Assembly (NCBI RefSeq): GCF_001690985.1
Contig: NZ_MAJS01000024.1
Coordinates: 97,657 to 161,656, forward strand
Source: Aliivibrio sp. 1S175
Lineage (GTDB): Bacteria > Pseudomonadota > Gammaproteobacteria > Enterobacterales > Vibrionaceae
Direction: 5' to 3'
DNA length: 64,000 bases
Position numbers and translations under genes: made by a program. Positions 29,070 to 38,001 of this stretch are shown piece after piece. Under the pieces are notes generated by a model. The model was not told where the DNA came from and searched no databases. It saw nothing but the letters and a program-made list of their open reading frames with translations. Every line of letters starts with the position of its first letter. Within the stretch, counting starts at the first letter, position 1.

Positions 29070-30565
29070 TGCGAACTTATTTAGCCACTTCTGTCTGTGG
29101 CATTTTTATGGCTGGGTGTTCATGGTTTTGTTTGTGGGTCATTGCCTACTATTTCATTAACGATCCTGAACTGGCTATTTTGTTGTTTCCTTTTTCTTTA
29201 CGATTAGGGATAGCACTGCACACACGAACACGATACTGGCCAGCCATTTACATTGCGGAGTGGGGTCTGACGATTGCGTTAGCTCTTTTGCTAAATGAAC
29301 CACAATGGTTAACTGTCCTCATTGCCAGTGCATTGAGTATTCCGGTTACTTTATTGGCTAAACGCTATTACTACGGTGATCAGAATCGCCATCTATTAGT
29401 CATGACAAGCGTCATCATCATCATGGCTTTTATTAATCTTTCTGCCGTTGGTTTTCATGTACCTTCGATTTATATGGTGTGGCTCGTCAGTATCACTGGC
29501 GGTTTAATGTTGGTTCCTATGTGTTATTTAGTCTGGAATTACCTCTTCCAAAACAAATGGGCACCACTCAGTTCTTACTTAATTAATACCGTTGTTGAAT
29601 TTAAAATTCGTCATATTGCGCTGTATAGCCTGTTATTTATTGCCAGTATTTTTATACAGACGAGCTTACCTGAAGAATTAAGACGATTTGCTCCTTTTTG
29701 TATGGCGATCCCGATTATATTGCTTGCCGTTCGTTACGGTTGGCAAGGTGCATTACTCGCCACATTATTTAATAGCGTCGCATTAATTGCAGCCCACAGT
29801 GGTGTTTCTAAATTAGAAATTACCGATCTACTCTTATCTCTTTCTGCACAAACAATTACCGGTATATTGCTTGGTTTAGCGGTGCAAAAACAAAAAGATT
29901 TAAACCATAAATTACGCAGTGAGCTCTCTCGCAATCAAAACCTATCTCGTCAATTAATCACGGCTGAAGAATCAGTTCGTCGTGATATCGCTCGTGAATT
30001 ACATGATGAGATTGGTCAAAACATTACCGCAATTCGAACTCAGGCAAACATCATAAAACGCATTGATGCGGCTGAAATGAGCGTTCGTTGTGCTGATACA
30101 ATAGAAACACTTTCTCTAAACGTATACGACACCACTAAACGATTATTAACGAAACTAAGACCCAAAATGCTTGATGATCTCGATCTCAAAGAATCTGTTG
30201 AGCAGCTTATTCGAGAAATGGAATTTTCTGATCATGGTATTGATATCAACTTGAATTGGCAGGGTGATTACCTGTGCTTAAGTGACACTCTTAAAGTGAC
30301 CATTTTTCGTTTATGTCAGGAATCATTAAACAACGCTTATAAATATGCAGAGGCCAATGAGATCCACATTACGTTGATATTAGATAGCCAAGTGACCCTC
30401 TTAATTTCTGATAATGGCATTGGTTTTAAAGCACAAGATTTAATGAACGGAATGGGGGTTCGCGGTATGCAAGAACGGGTTCAAGCTCTTGGAGGAAAGA
30501 TGGTAATTGACTCAAACACCCCGCTTTCTGGTACTAAAATCAGCATTGCATTACCTAAAGTGTGA
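29069..30565 (+). CDS. uhpB: Sensor kinase of hexose-phosphate uptake
   Basis: The 498-residue product has an N-terminal membrane domain of about eight spans (MASE1-like, residues 1-275), the HisKA_3 phosphoacceptor His312 (RDIARELHDEIGQNI) and a HATPase domain (SDNGIGF, GMGVRGMQERV). It phosphorylates UhpA when UhpC senses external glucose-6-P. It overlaps uhpA by one base and uhpC follows directly. Confidence 0.94.
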   Translation: MRTYLATSVCGIFMAGCSWFCLWVIAYYFINDPELAILLFPFSLRLGIALHTRTRYWPAIYIAEWGLTIALALLLNEPQWLTVLIASALSIPVTLLAKRYYYGDQNRHLLVMTSVIIIMAFINLSAVGFHVPSIYMVWLVSITGGLMLVPMCYLVWNYLFQNKWAPLSSYLINTVVEFKIRHIALYSLLFIASIFIQTSLPEELRRFAPFCMAIPIILLAVRYGWQGALLATLFNSVALIAAHSGVSKLEITDLLLSLSAQTITGILLGLAVQKQKDLNHKLRSELSRNQNLSRQLITAEESVRRDIARELHDEIGQNITAIRTQANIIKRIDAAEMSVRCADTIETLSLNVYDTTKRLLTKLRPKMLDDLDLKESVEQLIREMEFSDHGIDINLNWQGDYLCLSDTLKVTIFRLCQESLNNAYKYAEANEIHITLILDSQVTLLISDNGIGFKAQDLMNGMGVRGMQERVQALGGKMVIDSNTPLSGTKISIALPKV

Positions 30566-30573
30566 GTATAAAT

Positions 30574-31914
30574 ATGTTTGGATTTTTACGCTCGACGACT
30601 TCAAATTCCACGCCATTGAGTGAGGAAAAGATTAATCAAAGCTATCGTTACTGGCGCTTGCATATCATGCTAGGAATGTACGTAGGTTATGCCGGATTTT
30701 ACTTTACTCGTAAGACCTTCAACTATGCCGCCCCAGCGATGATCACCGATTTGGGCTTAGATAAAGGGGACATAGGCTTAATTGGTACGCTTTTCTATAT
30801 TACTTATGGCCTATCAAAATTTATCTCCGGCACGATTTCGGATCGCTCAAACCCACGCTATTTTATGGGTATTGGCTTGATAGCGACGGGGATTATTAAT
30901 ATCGCGTTTGGTTTTTCTAGCTCTTTAATGGCCTTTATCTCTCTTTGGATGTTGAACGCGTGGTTTCAAGGCTGGGGATGGCCTTCATGTTCCAAACTAT
31001 TAACCACCTGGTATTCACGATCAGAGCGTGGGTTTCGTTGGGCAACATGGAACACCGCACATAATATTGGTGGTGCCCTTATCCCGATTCTAGTGGGTTA
31101 CCTTACTTTGCATTATAGCTGGCGAGCTGGCTTTATTTGGCCTGGCGTCATAGGCATTATTATTGGGTTAATTGTGTGTTGGCGTTTACGAGATAAGCCA
31201 ACAACCATGGGATTACCTAGCGTAGGACAATGGCGAAATGACCCTTTAGAATTAGCACAAGAGAACCATGGACAAGGACTAAGCTATCGAGAGATATTAA
31301 AAACCTATGTATTTAGCAATAAGTATATTTGGTTACTCGCTTTTAGTTATGTGTTGGTTTATATCGTAAGAACCGCGGTTAATGATTGGGGAAATTTATA
31401 TCTAACTGAAGAGCATAACTACAGTTTAATTAACGCTAATGCTGCGTTATCTCTATTTGAAATTGGTGGGTTTATTGGCTCACTTGTTGCGGGTTGGGGC
31501 TCTGACCGGTTATTTGCAGGTAACCGTGGACCAATGAATATCTTGTTTGCTATCGGGATTTTCTTGTCGGTGTCTGCATTGTGGCTGATGCCTTTGACTA
31601 ATTTTGTTTTTCAAGCCGCCGGGCTTTTCTGTATAGGCTTTTTTGTCTTTGGTCCTCAAATGTTAATTGGTATGGCAGCAGCAGAATGCTCACACAAGGA
31701 TTCCGCAGGGGCAGCCACTGGTTTTGTTGGTCTCTTCGCTTATATGGGTGCCGCATTATCTGGGTATCCACTGGCTCTCATTTTAGAAACCTACGGTTGG
31801 ACTGGATTTTTCGTTACTATTTCGACTTGTGCTGCCGTGATCGGGCTTCTTCTCTTGCCTTTCTTGCAAGCTCAATCACCTCAGAAAACAATTGATACAA
31901 GGTATCGTTTATAA
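30574..31914 (+). CDS. uhpC: Glucose-6-phosphate receptor, membrane regulator
   Basis: The 446-residue MFS protein closely follows UhpC (YFTRKTFNYAAPAM, GIGLIATGIINIAFG, FFVFGPQMLIGMAAAECSHK). It is a UhpT-like transporter that acts as sensor and signals through UhpB. A GTG at 30562 overlapping the uhpB stop would add four residues; ATG 30574 fits the family N-terminus better. It is the last gene of the uhp unit. Confidence 0.94.
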   Translation: MFGFLRSTTSNSTPLSEEKINQSYRYWRLHIMLGMYVGYAGFYFTRKTFNYAAPAMITDLGLDKGDIGLIGTLFYITYGLSKFISGTISDRSNPRYFMGIGLIATGIINIAFGFSSSLMAFISLWMLNAWFQGWGWPSCSKLLTTWYSRSERGFRWATWNTAHNIGGALIPILVGYLTLHYSWRAGFIWPGVIGIIIGLIVCWRLRDKPTTMGLPSVGQWRNDPLELAQENHGQGLSYREILKTYVFSNKYIWLLAFSYVLVYIVRTAVNDWGNLYLTEEHNYSLINANAALSLFEIGGFIGSLVAGWGSDRLFAGNRGPMNILFAIGIFLSVSALWLMPLTNFVFQAAGLFCIGFFVFGPQMLIGMAAAECSHKDSAGAATGFVGLFAYMGAALSGYPLALILETYGWTGFFVTISTCAAVIGLLLLPFLQAQSPQKTIDTRYRL

Positions 31915-31933
31915 ACACTGCGTCAATATTTAC

Positions 31934-31980
31934 ACCAACTTGAGTATATCGAGCCTGATTTACGATTCACTCAAGTTGGT
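31934..31980 (+). other. Long inverted repeat after uhpC
   Basis: ACCAACTTGAGT (31934-31945) and ACTCAAGTTGGT (31969-31980) are perfect 12-base arms around a 23-nt loop. There is no T-run; it may be a weak terminator or an mRNA 3'-end stabiliser. Confidence 0.5.
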
Positions 31981-32023
31981 TAATTAACAATCGATATGAC
32001 ACAGTTTTAATTCTACGCCCCAT

Positions 32024-32110
32024 CAACAATGTGACTCTTTTCACGCTTTTTATATCTCCACGCCATTTCTAAGAATTTTTCCTAATAATTCTAAGACCCT
32101 CTCTCATGCA
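32024..32110 (+). promoter_or_regulatory. Duplicate CRP/UhpA promoter module before second manA
   Basis: The CRP core TGTGACTCTTTTCACG (32030-32045) and the TTCTAAGAATTTTTCC...ATTCTAAGACCC block repeat the uhpT module, with 37 bp from the first base of the CRP core to the first TTCTAAG in both. The differing bases cluster in the spacer between the CRP site and the TTCTAAGA block, as expected if the sites are under selection. Confidence 0.75.
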
Positions 32111-32204
32111 TTTTTTTGCCTACTCCCTAGTATTTCAAGTAATCAAATACCACTGAAATCACTTTCTTTCTAATCGATTAGAAAAGCTAACTACGGGAAA
32201 ATTC

Positions 32205-33410
32205 ATGTCATCAGGCCATTTATCACGTCACTCCTTCTTCCCAATGGAAAACAAAATTCAAACCTATGCATGGGGAAGCACCTCTTCTATTCATGATCTA
32301 TTTGGTTTTGAAAATGAATCACAGCAACCACAAGCTGAGGTCTGGATGGGAACTCATCCTAAAGGTTGTTCAATGGTGACGTTTGATAAGCATTTAATCC
32401 CTTTATCAGAGCTAATCAATTCCAATAAATCGGCTTACTTATCTTCTGATATTGCCCAAGAATTTGGCGATCTTCCTTTTTTATTTAAAATTCTCGCCGC
32501 CGATAAAGCGTTATCAATTCAAGTTCATCCAAGCAAAAGCCAAGCAGAGAAAGGGTTTGAACAAGAAGAACAAGCAGGCATTTCCCTAACAGCCGATCAT
32601 AGAAATTATAAAGATACGAATCATAAACCGGAATTGGTTTACGCGCTCACTGACTACCAAGCGATGAATGGGTTTCGTGCATACGATGAAATTATGGGGT
32701 TCTTTGCTGCCTTACATATTGTTGAATTAACAGATCTAGTAATGGATTTTAGCCACACACTTACCCCCCTAGGATTAAAGACATTTTTCAACGGTTTATT
32801 AACCCTAAGTGAGTTACGACAACACAATGCATTAGACCAACTACTGACCTATGCCAAAGCTCATCAAGATCAAGCTGAATTTGCCTTAATCATAGAGTTA
32901 AACCATCAATACCCTTATGATGTCGGGCTCTTTTCTCCACTGCTTCTTAATGTGATTACATTACAGCCAGGCGAAGCGATGTATTTAAGTGCCAATACAC
33001 CACACGCTTATATAAAAGGAACGGGATTAGAAATAATGGCAAATTCCGACAATGTATTACGTGCAGGGTTAACACCAAAACACATTGATGTGGATGAACT
33101 TGTTGAATGTACTCACTTTGTACCTATCGCCTTTGATGATCTGATTTTGTCACCGCAAAAAGAAGGGCTCTGTGATAACTACGACATTCCAGTAAACGAC
33201 TTTAATTTCGGCATTATACATTCGCCAAAAGAGGCCGACGTTAAGATCCACGGTGCTGAAATAGTAATGGCAATAGACAGTGAGTTAGAATTACGCAGCC
33301 AAAATGGGGAAACAATGGTATTGGCTAAGGGACAATCTGTTTTTATCCCAGCTTATATCGGTAGTTATATATTAAGCAGTCATGGTCGTGTAGCCAGAGC
33401 CTTTAATTGA
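32205..33410 (+). CDS. manA: Mannose-6-phosphate isomerase, class I (uhp-linked copy)
   Basis: A 401-residue type I isomerase with intact motifs (LSIQVHPS, NYKDTNHKPELVYAL, GTGLEIMANSDNVLRAG). It shares the overall plan of the copy at 18974 but is clearly diverged, so this is not a recent duplication. It carries its own promoter module matching uhpT, so mannose-6-P imported by UhpT would be converted to fructose-6-P by an enzyme induced at the same time. A GGGA site precedes the ATG. Confidence 0.93.
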   Translation: MSSGHLSRHSFFPMENKIQTYAWGSTSSIHDLFGFENESQQPQAEVWMGTHPKGCSMVTFDKHLIPLSELINSNKSAYLSSDIAQEFGDLPFLFKILAADKALSIQVHPSKSQAEKGFEQEEQAGISLTADHRNYKDTNHKPELVYALTDYQAMNGFRAYDEIMGFFAALHIVELTDLVMDFSHTLTPLGLKTFFNGLLTLSELRQHNALDQLLTYAKAHQDQAEFALIIELNHQYPYDVGLFSPLLLNVITLQPGEAMYLSANTPHAYIKGTGLEIMANSDNVLRAGLTPKHIDVDELVECTHFVPIAFDDLILSPQKEGLCDNYDIPVNDFNFGIIHSPKEADVKIHGAEIVMAIDSELELRSQNGETMVLAKGQSVFIPAYIGSYILSSHGRVARAFN

Positions 33411-33433
33411 GAATTACGTAAAACAAAACCATA

Positions 33434-33466
33434 AAAAGCCGCTAGAATATATCTAACGGCTTATGA
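33434..33466 (+). terminator. Hairpin terminator after second manA
   Basis: AAAGCCG-TAG pairs with CTA-CGGCTT around a short AT loop (one mismatch). The T-run is short, so termination may be partial; it also faces the convergent DUF1254 gene. Confidence 0.6.
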
Positions 33467-33486
33467 TTTAATTCAATTTATATCAA

Positions 33487-34551
33487 TTATTTCGCTTTCA
33501 CTGTTGGTAAAATACGGTAACCATCCACTCGAACTTTATCGCTTGGTTGGTAATGGCGAATACCTAAGTTAAATACACCCGAATCGTTCGCTGTTTCAAT
33601 ATTATTTGGGGCATCTGCACCACAACCAAAGCTGACTGTGTAAGTCCCATCTTTATTTACTGTCGCGGTGTTAGAGCTTACGTTCGCTACATCGTTAAAC
33701 ATAAAGCCTGACTTGTCATAAACCGTGATAGACCAAAACGCTTTGTTTTTAGGATCTTCAAACGTTGATTGATAACACGTATCCGCAGGGTAATTGCCTG
33801 ATACTTCATAGATATTATCTATCATTTGAGCACCACCCCAACCAATAGCTGCCCCAACTTCATATTTTTCTTGAGTAAACAATGTCGTCGATTCATCATT
33901 AAACCCAGTAAACATGCCTGTTAATGCTGCGCTGCCATCACGTTCATTTATCATTGGCATTTTAGCCTTCAGCTCATCTTCCACTTTTTTAAATGATGTT
34001 TGATTTACACTTTCAGAAATAAACAACTCTGCACTATTTGCATTAATTTTCATTTGGTCTTGATACATCGCCGCTTCTTGCTCTGTAAAAGTAGCATCAA
34101 GACGGATCACTAAATAAAGATGCTTACCCGTATGAGTCGATAAGTTAAATGTCCCACCACCGTTGTACATTGGTTGAATATGATGATCTTCTGTAATGGG
34201 TTGCACAGAGATGTATTTTCCTTCTGGTATCTCAGGCATTGTCACTGTAGCTCCTTTTGATACATCAACAACAGCCATTGAATAATAAGTATCACGGTTC
34301 ATGCGAACCACAGGCTGTGCATCTGTTGGGGTAAGCTGGCGTTTATGTAAAAACTCATTAACCCCTACAAGATCTTGATTCTTCAAAATTTGGTGAGCCG
34401 TTTCATCGGTTGGGTACGTCTGCGCTGTCACCATTTTTCCATCAGCAGTAAAAAATCCATCTAGACTTGTCGTAGGCTGAGAAGCCGAAACGCAAGTTGC
34501 CGTAACCATTGCACTCAGTAAAACACTTTTAGTTATTAGGGAAAATTTCAT
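33487..34551 (-). CDS. Secreted DUF1254/DUF1214 protein
   Basis: The 354-residue product has a cleavable signal peptide (ending near VSA) and the DUF1254 pattern (RMNRDTYYSMAVVDVSKG, ISVQPITEDHHIQPMYNGGG) followed by the DUF1214 tail (FWSITVYDKSGFMFND). Family members are periplasmic or envelope proteins of undefined function. It faces the LysR gene at 34697, divergent across about 145 bp, which is its likely regulator. Confidence 0.88.
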   Translation of the reverse strand: MKFSLITKSVLLSAMVTATCVSASQPTTSLDGFFTADGKMVTAQTYPTDETAHQILKNQDLVGVNEFLHKRQLTPTDAQPVVRMNRDTYYSMAVVDVSKGATVTMPEIPEGKYISVQPITEDHHIQPMYNGGGTFNLSTHTGKHLYLVIRLDATFTEQEAAMYQDQMKINANSAELFISESVNQTSFKKVEDELKAKMPMINERDGSAALTGMFTGFNDESTTLFTQEKYEVGAAIGWGGAQMIDNIYEVSGNYPADTCYQSTFEDPKNKAFWSITVYDKSGFMFNDVANVSSNTATVNKDGTYTVSFGCGADAPNNIETANDSGVFNLGIRHYQPSDKVRVDGYRILPTVKAK

Positions 34552-34696
34552 TTAATAGCTCCTAAGCTGTTATTCAATTCTGTTGGATTGATTAAATAAT
34601 AGACTTAAAAATGCATTTATAGAAATCATAAGATCAAATAACTGATATGCTATGATGTAATATCATTGTTTGTTATTAATACAATTAAGGATATAT

Positions 34697-35644
34697 ATGA
34701 AAACACTTGAACAAGCGCTTTCTCGAATTGATCTCAACTTACTCGTTTCTCTTAGTGTATTAATTAAAGAAAAAAATGTATCACGAGCGGCAGAAAAACT
34801 ATTCCTTTCCCAGCCAGCAATGAGTCGAATTTTAGGCCGCCTTAGAGACCTATTTGATGATCCTCTTTTTTATCGTGAATCAAATGGCTTACAACCTACC
34901 GCTAAAACACTAGAGTTAGAGTCGCAACTTGATGAGATTTTATTTTCAATTGATAGCTTAATAAACAGCTCCACTTTTTCTGCTGAGTTGTGTGAAAAAG
35001 CCTTTCGCATATCAACACCACCACTCATGAGTAAACTGCTTACTGCCCCATTAGCCAAAGCAATTTATGATGCTGCACCAAAAGTAACTCTTGAAGAGTA
35101 CCCCTCTGCTATTGACCCTATTTTGTTACTAAAAGAAGGTCACGTTGATTTCTCAATACATATCAAAGATACCGTCGTTAGTGATGAATATCACTCAGAG
35201 AAGATTGGGCAGACTTACCCTGTTATTTATGGTTCTGCTGACCATCCTTTATTACAAAAGAAACACATCACGATAGACGATTGCCTTGAATACGCCTTTG
35301 TAGACTTATCGCTAGATATTCGATCCACAGGTGAATACCTAAACCCACTCGATGTGGAATTAAGAAAGCAAGGAAAATGCAGGAATGTAGCGTTAAAATC
35401 AGGGCAACTAGCAACGCTTATCGAATCAATTAAAGGCACAGATCGTCTTATTATTGGTGGGCATTTATTAGAAAAAGACTCAATTTTAGATTCAAGCTTT
35501 AAAGTAATAAAAACGTTTGATAGCAAGCCATATACTGTTGATCTTTACTTAATTGAACACAGAAGAACACTTACTAGTTCACCTCATCGTTGGTTAAAAT
35601 TGATGATTAGTGAGTCAATCAAGAAAGGATTTCAAGATGAATAA
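34697..35644 (+). CDS. LysR-family regulator (NahR/LeuO-like)
   Basis: The 315-residue product begins with the LysR helix-turn-helix (LNLLVSLSVLIKEKNVSRAA, LSQPAMSRILGRLRDLFDDP). The FDDPLFYR continuation marks the NahR/NodD/LeuO branch. ATG 34697 with AAGG six bases upstream is preferred over the upstream start at 34670. It is divergent from the DUF1254 gene. A heptanucleotide repeat begins three bases after its stop codon. Confidence 0.88.
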   Translation: MKTLEQALSRIDLNLLVSLSVLIKEKNVSRAAEKLFLSQPAMSRILGRLRDLFDDPLFYRESNGLQPTAKTLELESQLDEILFSIDSLINSSTFSAELCEKAFRISTPPLMSKLLTAPLAKAIYDAAPKVTLEEYPSAIDPILLLKEGHVDFSIHIKDTVVSDEYHSEKIGQTYPVIYGSADHPLLQKKHITIDDCLEYAFVDLSLDIRSTGEYLNPLDVELRKQGKCRNVALKSGQLATLIESIKGTDRLIIGGHLLEKDSILDSSFKVIKTFDSKPYTVDLYLIEHRRTLTSSPHRWLKLMISESIKKGFQDE

Positions 35645-35646
35645 GA

Positions 35647-35681
35647 AAAGAAGAAAGAAGAAAGAAGAAAGAAGAAAGAAG
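35647..35681. repeat. Heptanucleotide repeat, (AAAGAAG)5
   Basis: Five perfect tandem copies of AAAGAAG lie immediately after the LysR stop codon. Unit length is not a multiple of three, but the array is outside the reading frame. Confidence 0.9.
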
Positions 35682-35792
35682 ATTAAACTGTAGATTAAGG
35701 AATTTAGCGGTCAAGTAGAGGGGGGTTCTGTTAGCTCACTAACTTGTACTTGTACCGCTGACAATACATTTATGTCTTGCCCACTTTATACA

Positions 35793-35879
35793 CTAGGATA
35801 CATTAGGTACAAGCATTAAAACTGCGACAATGGTGGCAATCAATACACGAGGAATAACAACATCTTTATCAAGTTTCAT
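35793..35879 (-). CDS. Small single-span membrane protein (28 aa)
   Basis: A minus-strand ORF from ATG 35879 to TAG 35793-35795, with a clear GGAG site seven bases before the start. The product has a short charged head (MKLDKDVVIPR) and one hydrophobic span (about 12-25). It lies alone between two LysR genes. No family recognised; ribosome binding site and composition are the support. Confidence 0.45.
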   Translation of the reverse strand: MKLDKDVVIPRVLIATIVAVLMLVPNVS

Positions 35880-36061
35880 CAAATAACTCCGGTTTACCTG
35901 TAGTTAAAATAAATCTAATTTTTCATTACATATTAATAAATTAGACTCTAATCAGGTAATACTATGATGGTTGATAACGATAAACTATTGGTCACTGGCT
36001 ATGTGATGCATAGTTTTTACCTATGCATTTACTGCTTAACATATCATAGCATTCCGTTTAC

Positions 36062-36889
36062 TTAACTTAATCTTGCCTTAATCTGCTCACGTATATATTT
36101 GTGTGTTTTATTCGTGATATTACGGCGATGATAAATAAGCTTAATTTCATACGGTTGAAGTGGGAAAGGTGACTCTACTACTTTTAAGCCGAGCTCTTTG
36201 GCTAACCCAAACATACTTTCAGCCACAATACAGATCGCATCCGTGTGTCTAACACTTAACAATAAATTAGATGGCCCACTCACTTCACGAACAATGTTAC
36301 GCTCAAATATCTCATCAGGACGGGTTTCAAATGCGCCCATGTTCTCATTTTTCAATTTAAGCATGACATGCTCGGCTTGGTTAAATTGCTCTAAACTTAA
36401 TGAATTTCCCATAATGGTTGGGTGATCACGTCGACAAGCAAAGGCGATATCCAACTTACCTAAACTCTCCGTCACAAAGGTATAGTCAGTAACCGTAATA
36501 TCATCAATCAAAATATCCACCTCACCCGAGCGAATTTTATCGAGCATTTGATATTCAACCGCTGGACTTTCTGTCAACAAAGCATCATCCATGTCAGGCA
36601 GAGATTGCAATACGATTTCAGGCGCACTAATAATCAAACGACGAGGGGATTCCAACGCCACTACCAGTTGCTCCATTATCGGCCGTACCTGATAGGCCAA
36701 TGAATGAGCCGCATCTGTTGGCTCTAGAGATCGCCCTACTTTTAAAAATAACGGCTGCCCATAACTCTCTTCAAATTTTTTAATCGCACTGCTCATTGAA
36801 GGCTGAGTAATATCTAAATGAACCGCGGCTTTTGTGACACTACCAAAATCATACACTGCAAGAAAATGTTTGATAAAATTTAAATTCAT
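36062..36889 (-). CDS. LysR-family regulator
   Basis: A 275-residue LysR protein, slightly short for the family. The DNA-binding part is typical (NFIKHFLAVYDFGSVTKAA, ITQPSMSSAIKKFEES), and the effector domain is complete to the end (EIKLIYHRRNITNKTHKYI). It lies 34 bp downstream of the AraC gene on the same strand, so they may be co-transcribed. Target unknown. Confidence 0.85.
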   Translation of the reverse strand: MNLNFIKHFLAVYDFGSVTKAAVHLDITQPSMSSAIKKFEESYGQPLFLKVGRSLEPTDAAHSLAYQVRPIMEQLVVALESPRRLIISAPEIVLQSLPDMDDALLTESPAVEYQMLDKIRSGEVDILIDDITVTDYTFVTESLGKLDIAFACRRDHPTIMGNSLSLEQFNQAEHVMLKLKNENMGAFETRPDEIFERNIVREVSGPSNLLLSVRHTDAICIVAESMFGLAKELGLKVVESPFPLQPYEIKLIYHRRNITNKTHKYIREQIKARLS

Positions 36890-36923
36890 TTACCTTCCTC
36901 CTAATAATTTTCTGAATAATTAC

Positions 36924-37811
36924 CTAATTGAATCGACGTCGAAATTCCGTTGGTGTCATGACTTTTAGCTCTTTAAATTGTCGATTAAAATTCGAGATAT
37001 TTTTAAACCCTGTCTTCTCTGCAACAAGAGCGATTGGTAAGGAGGTATTCGCTAACAGTTCACACGCCTTACCAATTCGATATTGCTTTAAATGCTCAGA
37101 AAAACTCATCCCATAATGCTTCTCAAACATTCGATATGCCGAGCTTTCACTCATGTGCAGTTTCTTACACAAATCGGATATTTTAATCGCATCACCATAA
37201 TACTTTTCAACATACTGAGTTGCTCTTTCAAAGCGTTGGTTTAATTCCGTATCTTCTGAAATTGGTCTGCTACGATAAGGCGTCGTTGATAAGGTTTTTG
37301 CTTTACTATCATCAGAAAGACTGACCAATATTTCAATGACTTTAATGGCTTGATAATGGCGATCTAGTTTCTCCACATCATTAAGTAATGCCGATACCTT
37401 TTGGGCGGTTTCGGTGCTAAAAGAGAGGCCGTAAGCCGAGTTATCTAATAAACGCTTAAGGTTTCTCGCCTCTGGTAGCAACGTTTGTAATCGCTCTACC
37501 CAATGATGAGCAAACCACACAATAAGCGTATGGTGATTATTTTTAACTGATTTTACACTTCGTCCTGCCACCATATGCGGTAAGCCGGGCCCATAAAGTA
37601 ACAAGGTATTATGATTGATATCGCCAATCGCATCTCCCGCAAAATAACTGCCTTGAAATGCCTCGCCGGGGTCAAGATACAACACCAATTCATATTCAGA
37701 ATGATAATGCCAAGAGCAAGCAAATTCACTGTCTTCTACACGACAATGAAACTCTCTAACAATCCAATCAAAACTCGGCACATTTTGAACGTGCTCTTTA
37801 AACGGTTTCAT
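36924..37811 (-). CDS. AraC-family regulator
   Basis: A 295-residue regulator with an N-terminal cupin-like sensing domain (CSWHYHSEYELVLYL is a cupin strand pair) and two C-terminal HTH motifs (ISDLCKKLHMSESSAYRMFE, ALVAEKTGFKNISNFNRQFK). It is divergent from the sugar-efflux-type MFS gene at 38002, the likely target. The cupin domain type usually binds a sugar or small ligand. Confidence 0.88.
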   Translation of the reverse strand: MKPFKEHVQNVPSFDWIVREFHCRVEDSEFACSWHYHSEYELVLYLDPGEAFQGSYFAGDAIGDINHNTLLLYGPGLPHMVAGRSVKSVKNNHHTLIVWFAHHWVERLQTLLPEARNLKRLLDNSAYGLSFSTETAQKVSALLNDVEKLDRHYQAIKVIEILVSLSDDSKAKTLSTTPYRSRPISEDTELNQRFERATQYVEKYYGDAIKISDLCKKLHMSESSAYRMFEKHYGMSFSEHLKQYRIGKACELLANTSLPIALVAEKTGFKNISNFNRQFKELKVMTPTEFRRRFN

Positions 37812-38001
37812 TCTTTATCCCAACGATTAAGTAGTCTCTCAGGCTAATCCGGTAAGCATTATCTGTCAAAGGAAGATGATAAAATGAATGAATAGTATTA
37901 GATGTAGCTCGAATAACATCAATGCCCCCCACAATCATTGAGTAGACTACGCATAAATAAAATCGTTAATAAAAACCTATTTCGTACACTGGAGTTTTAC
38001 T

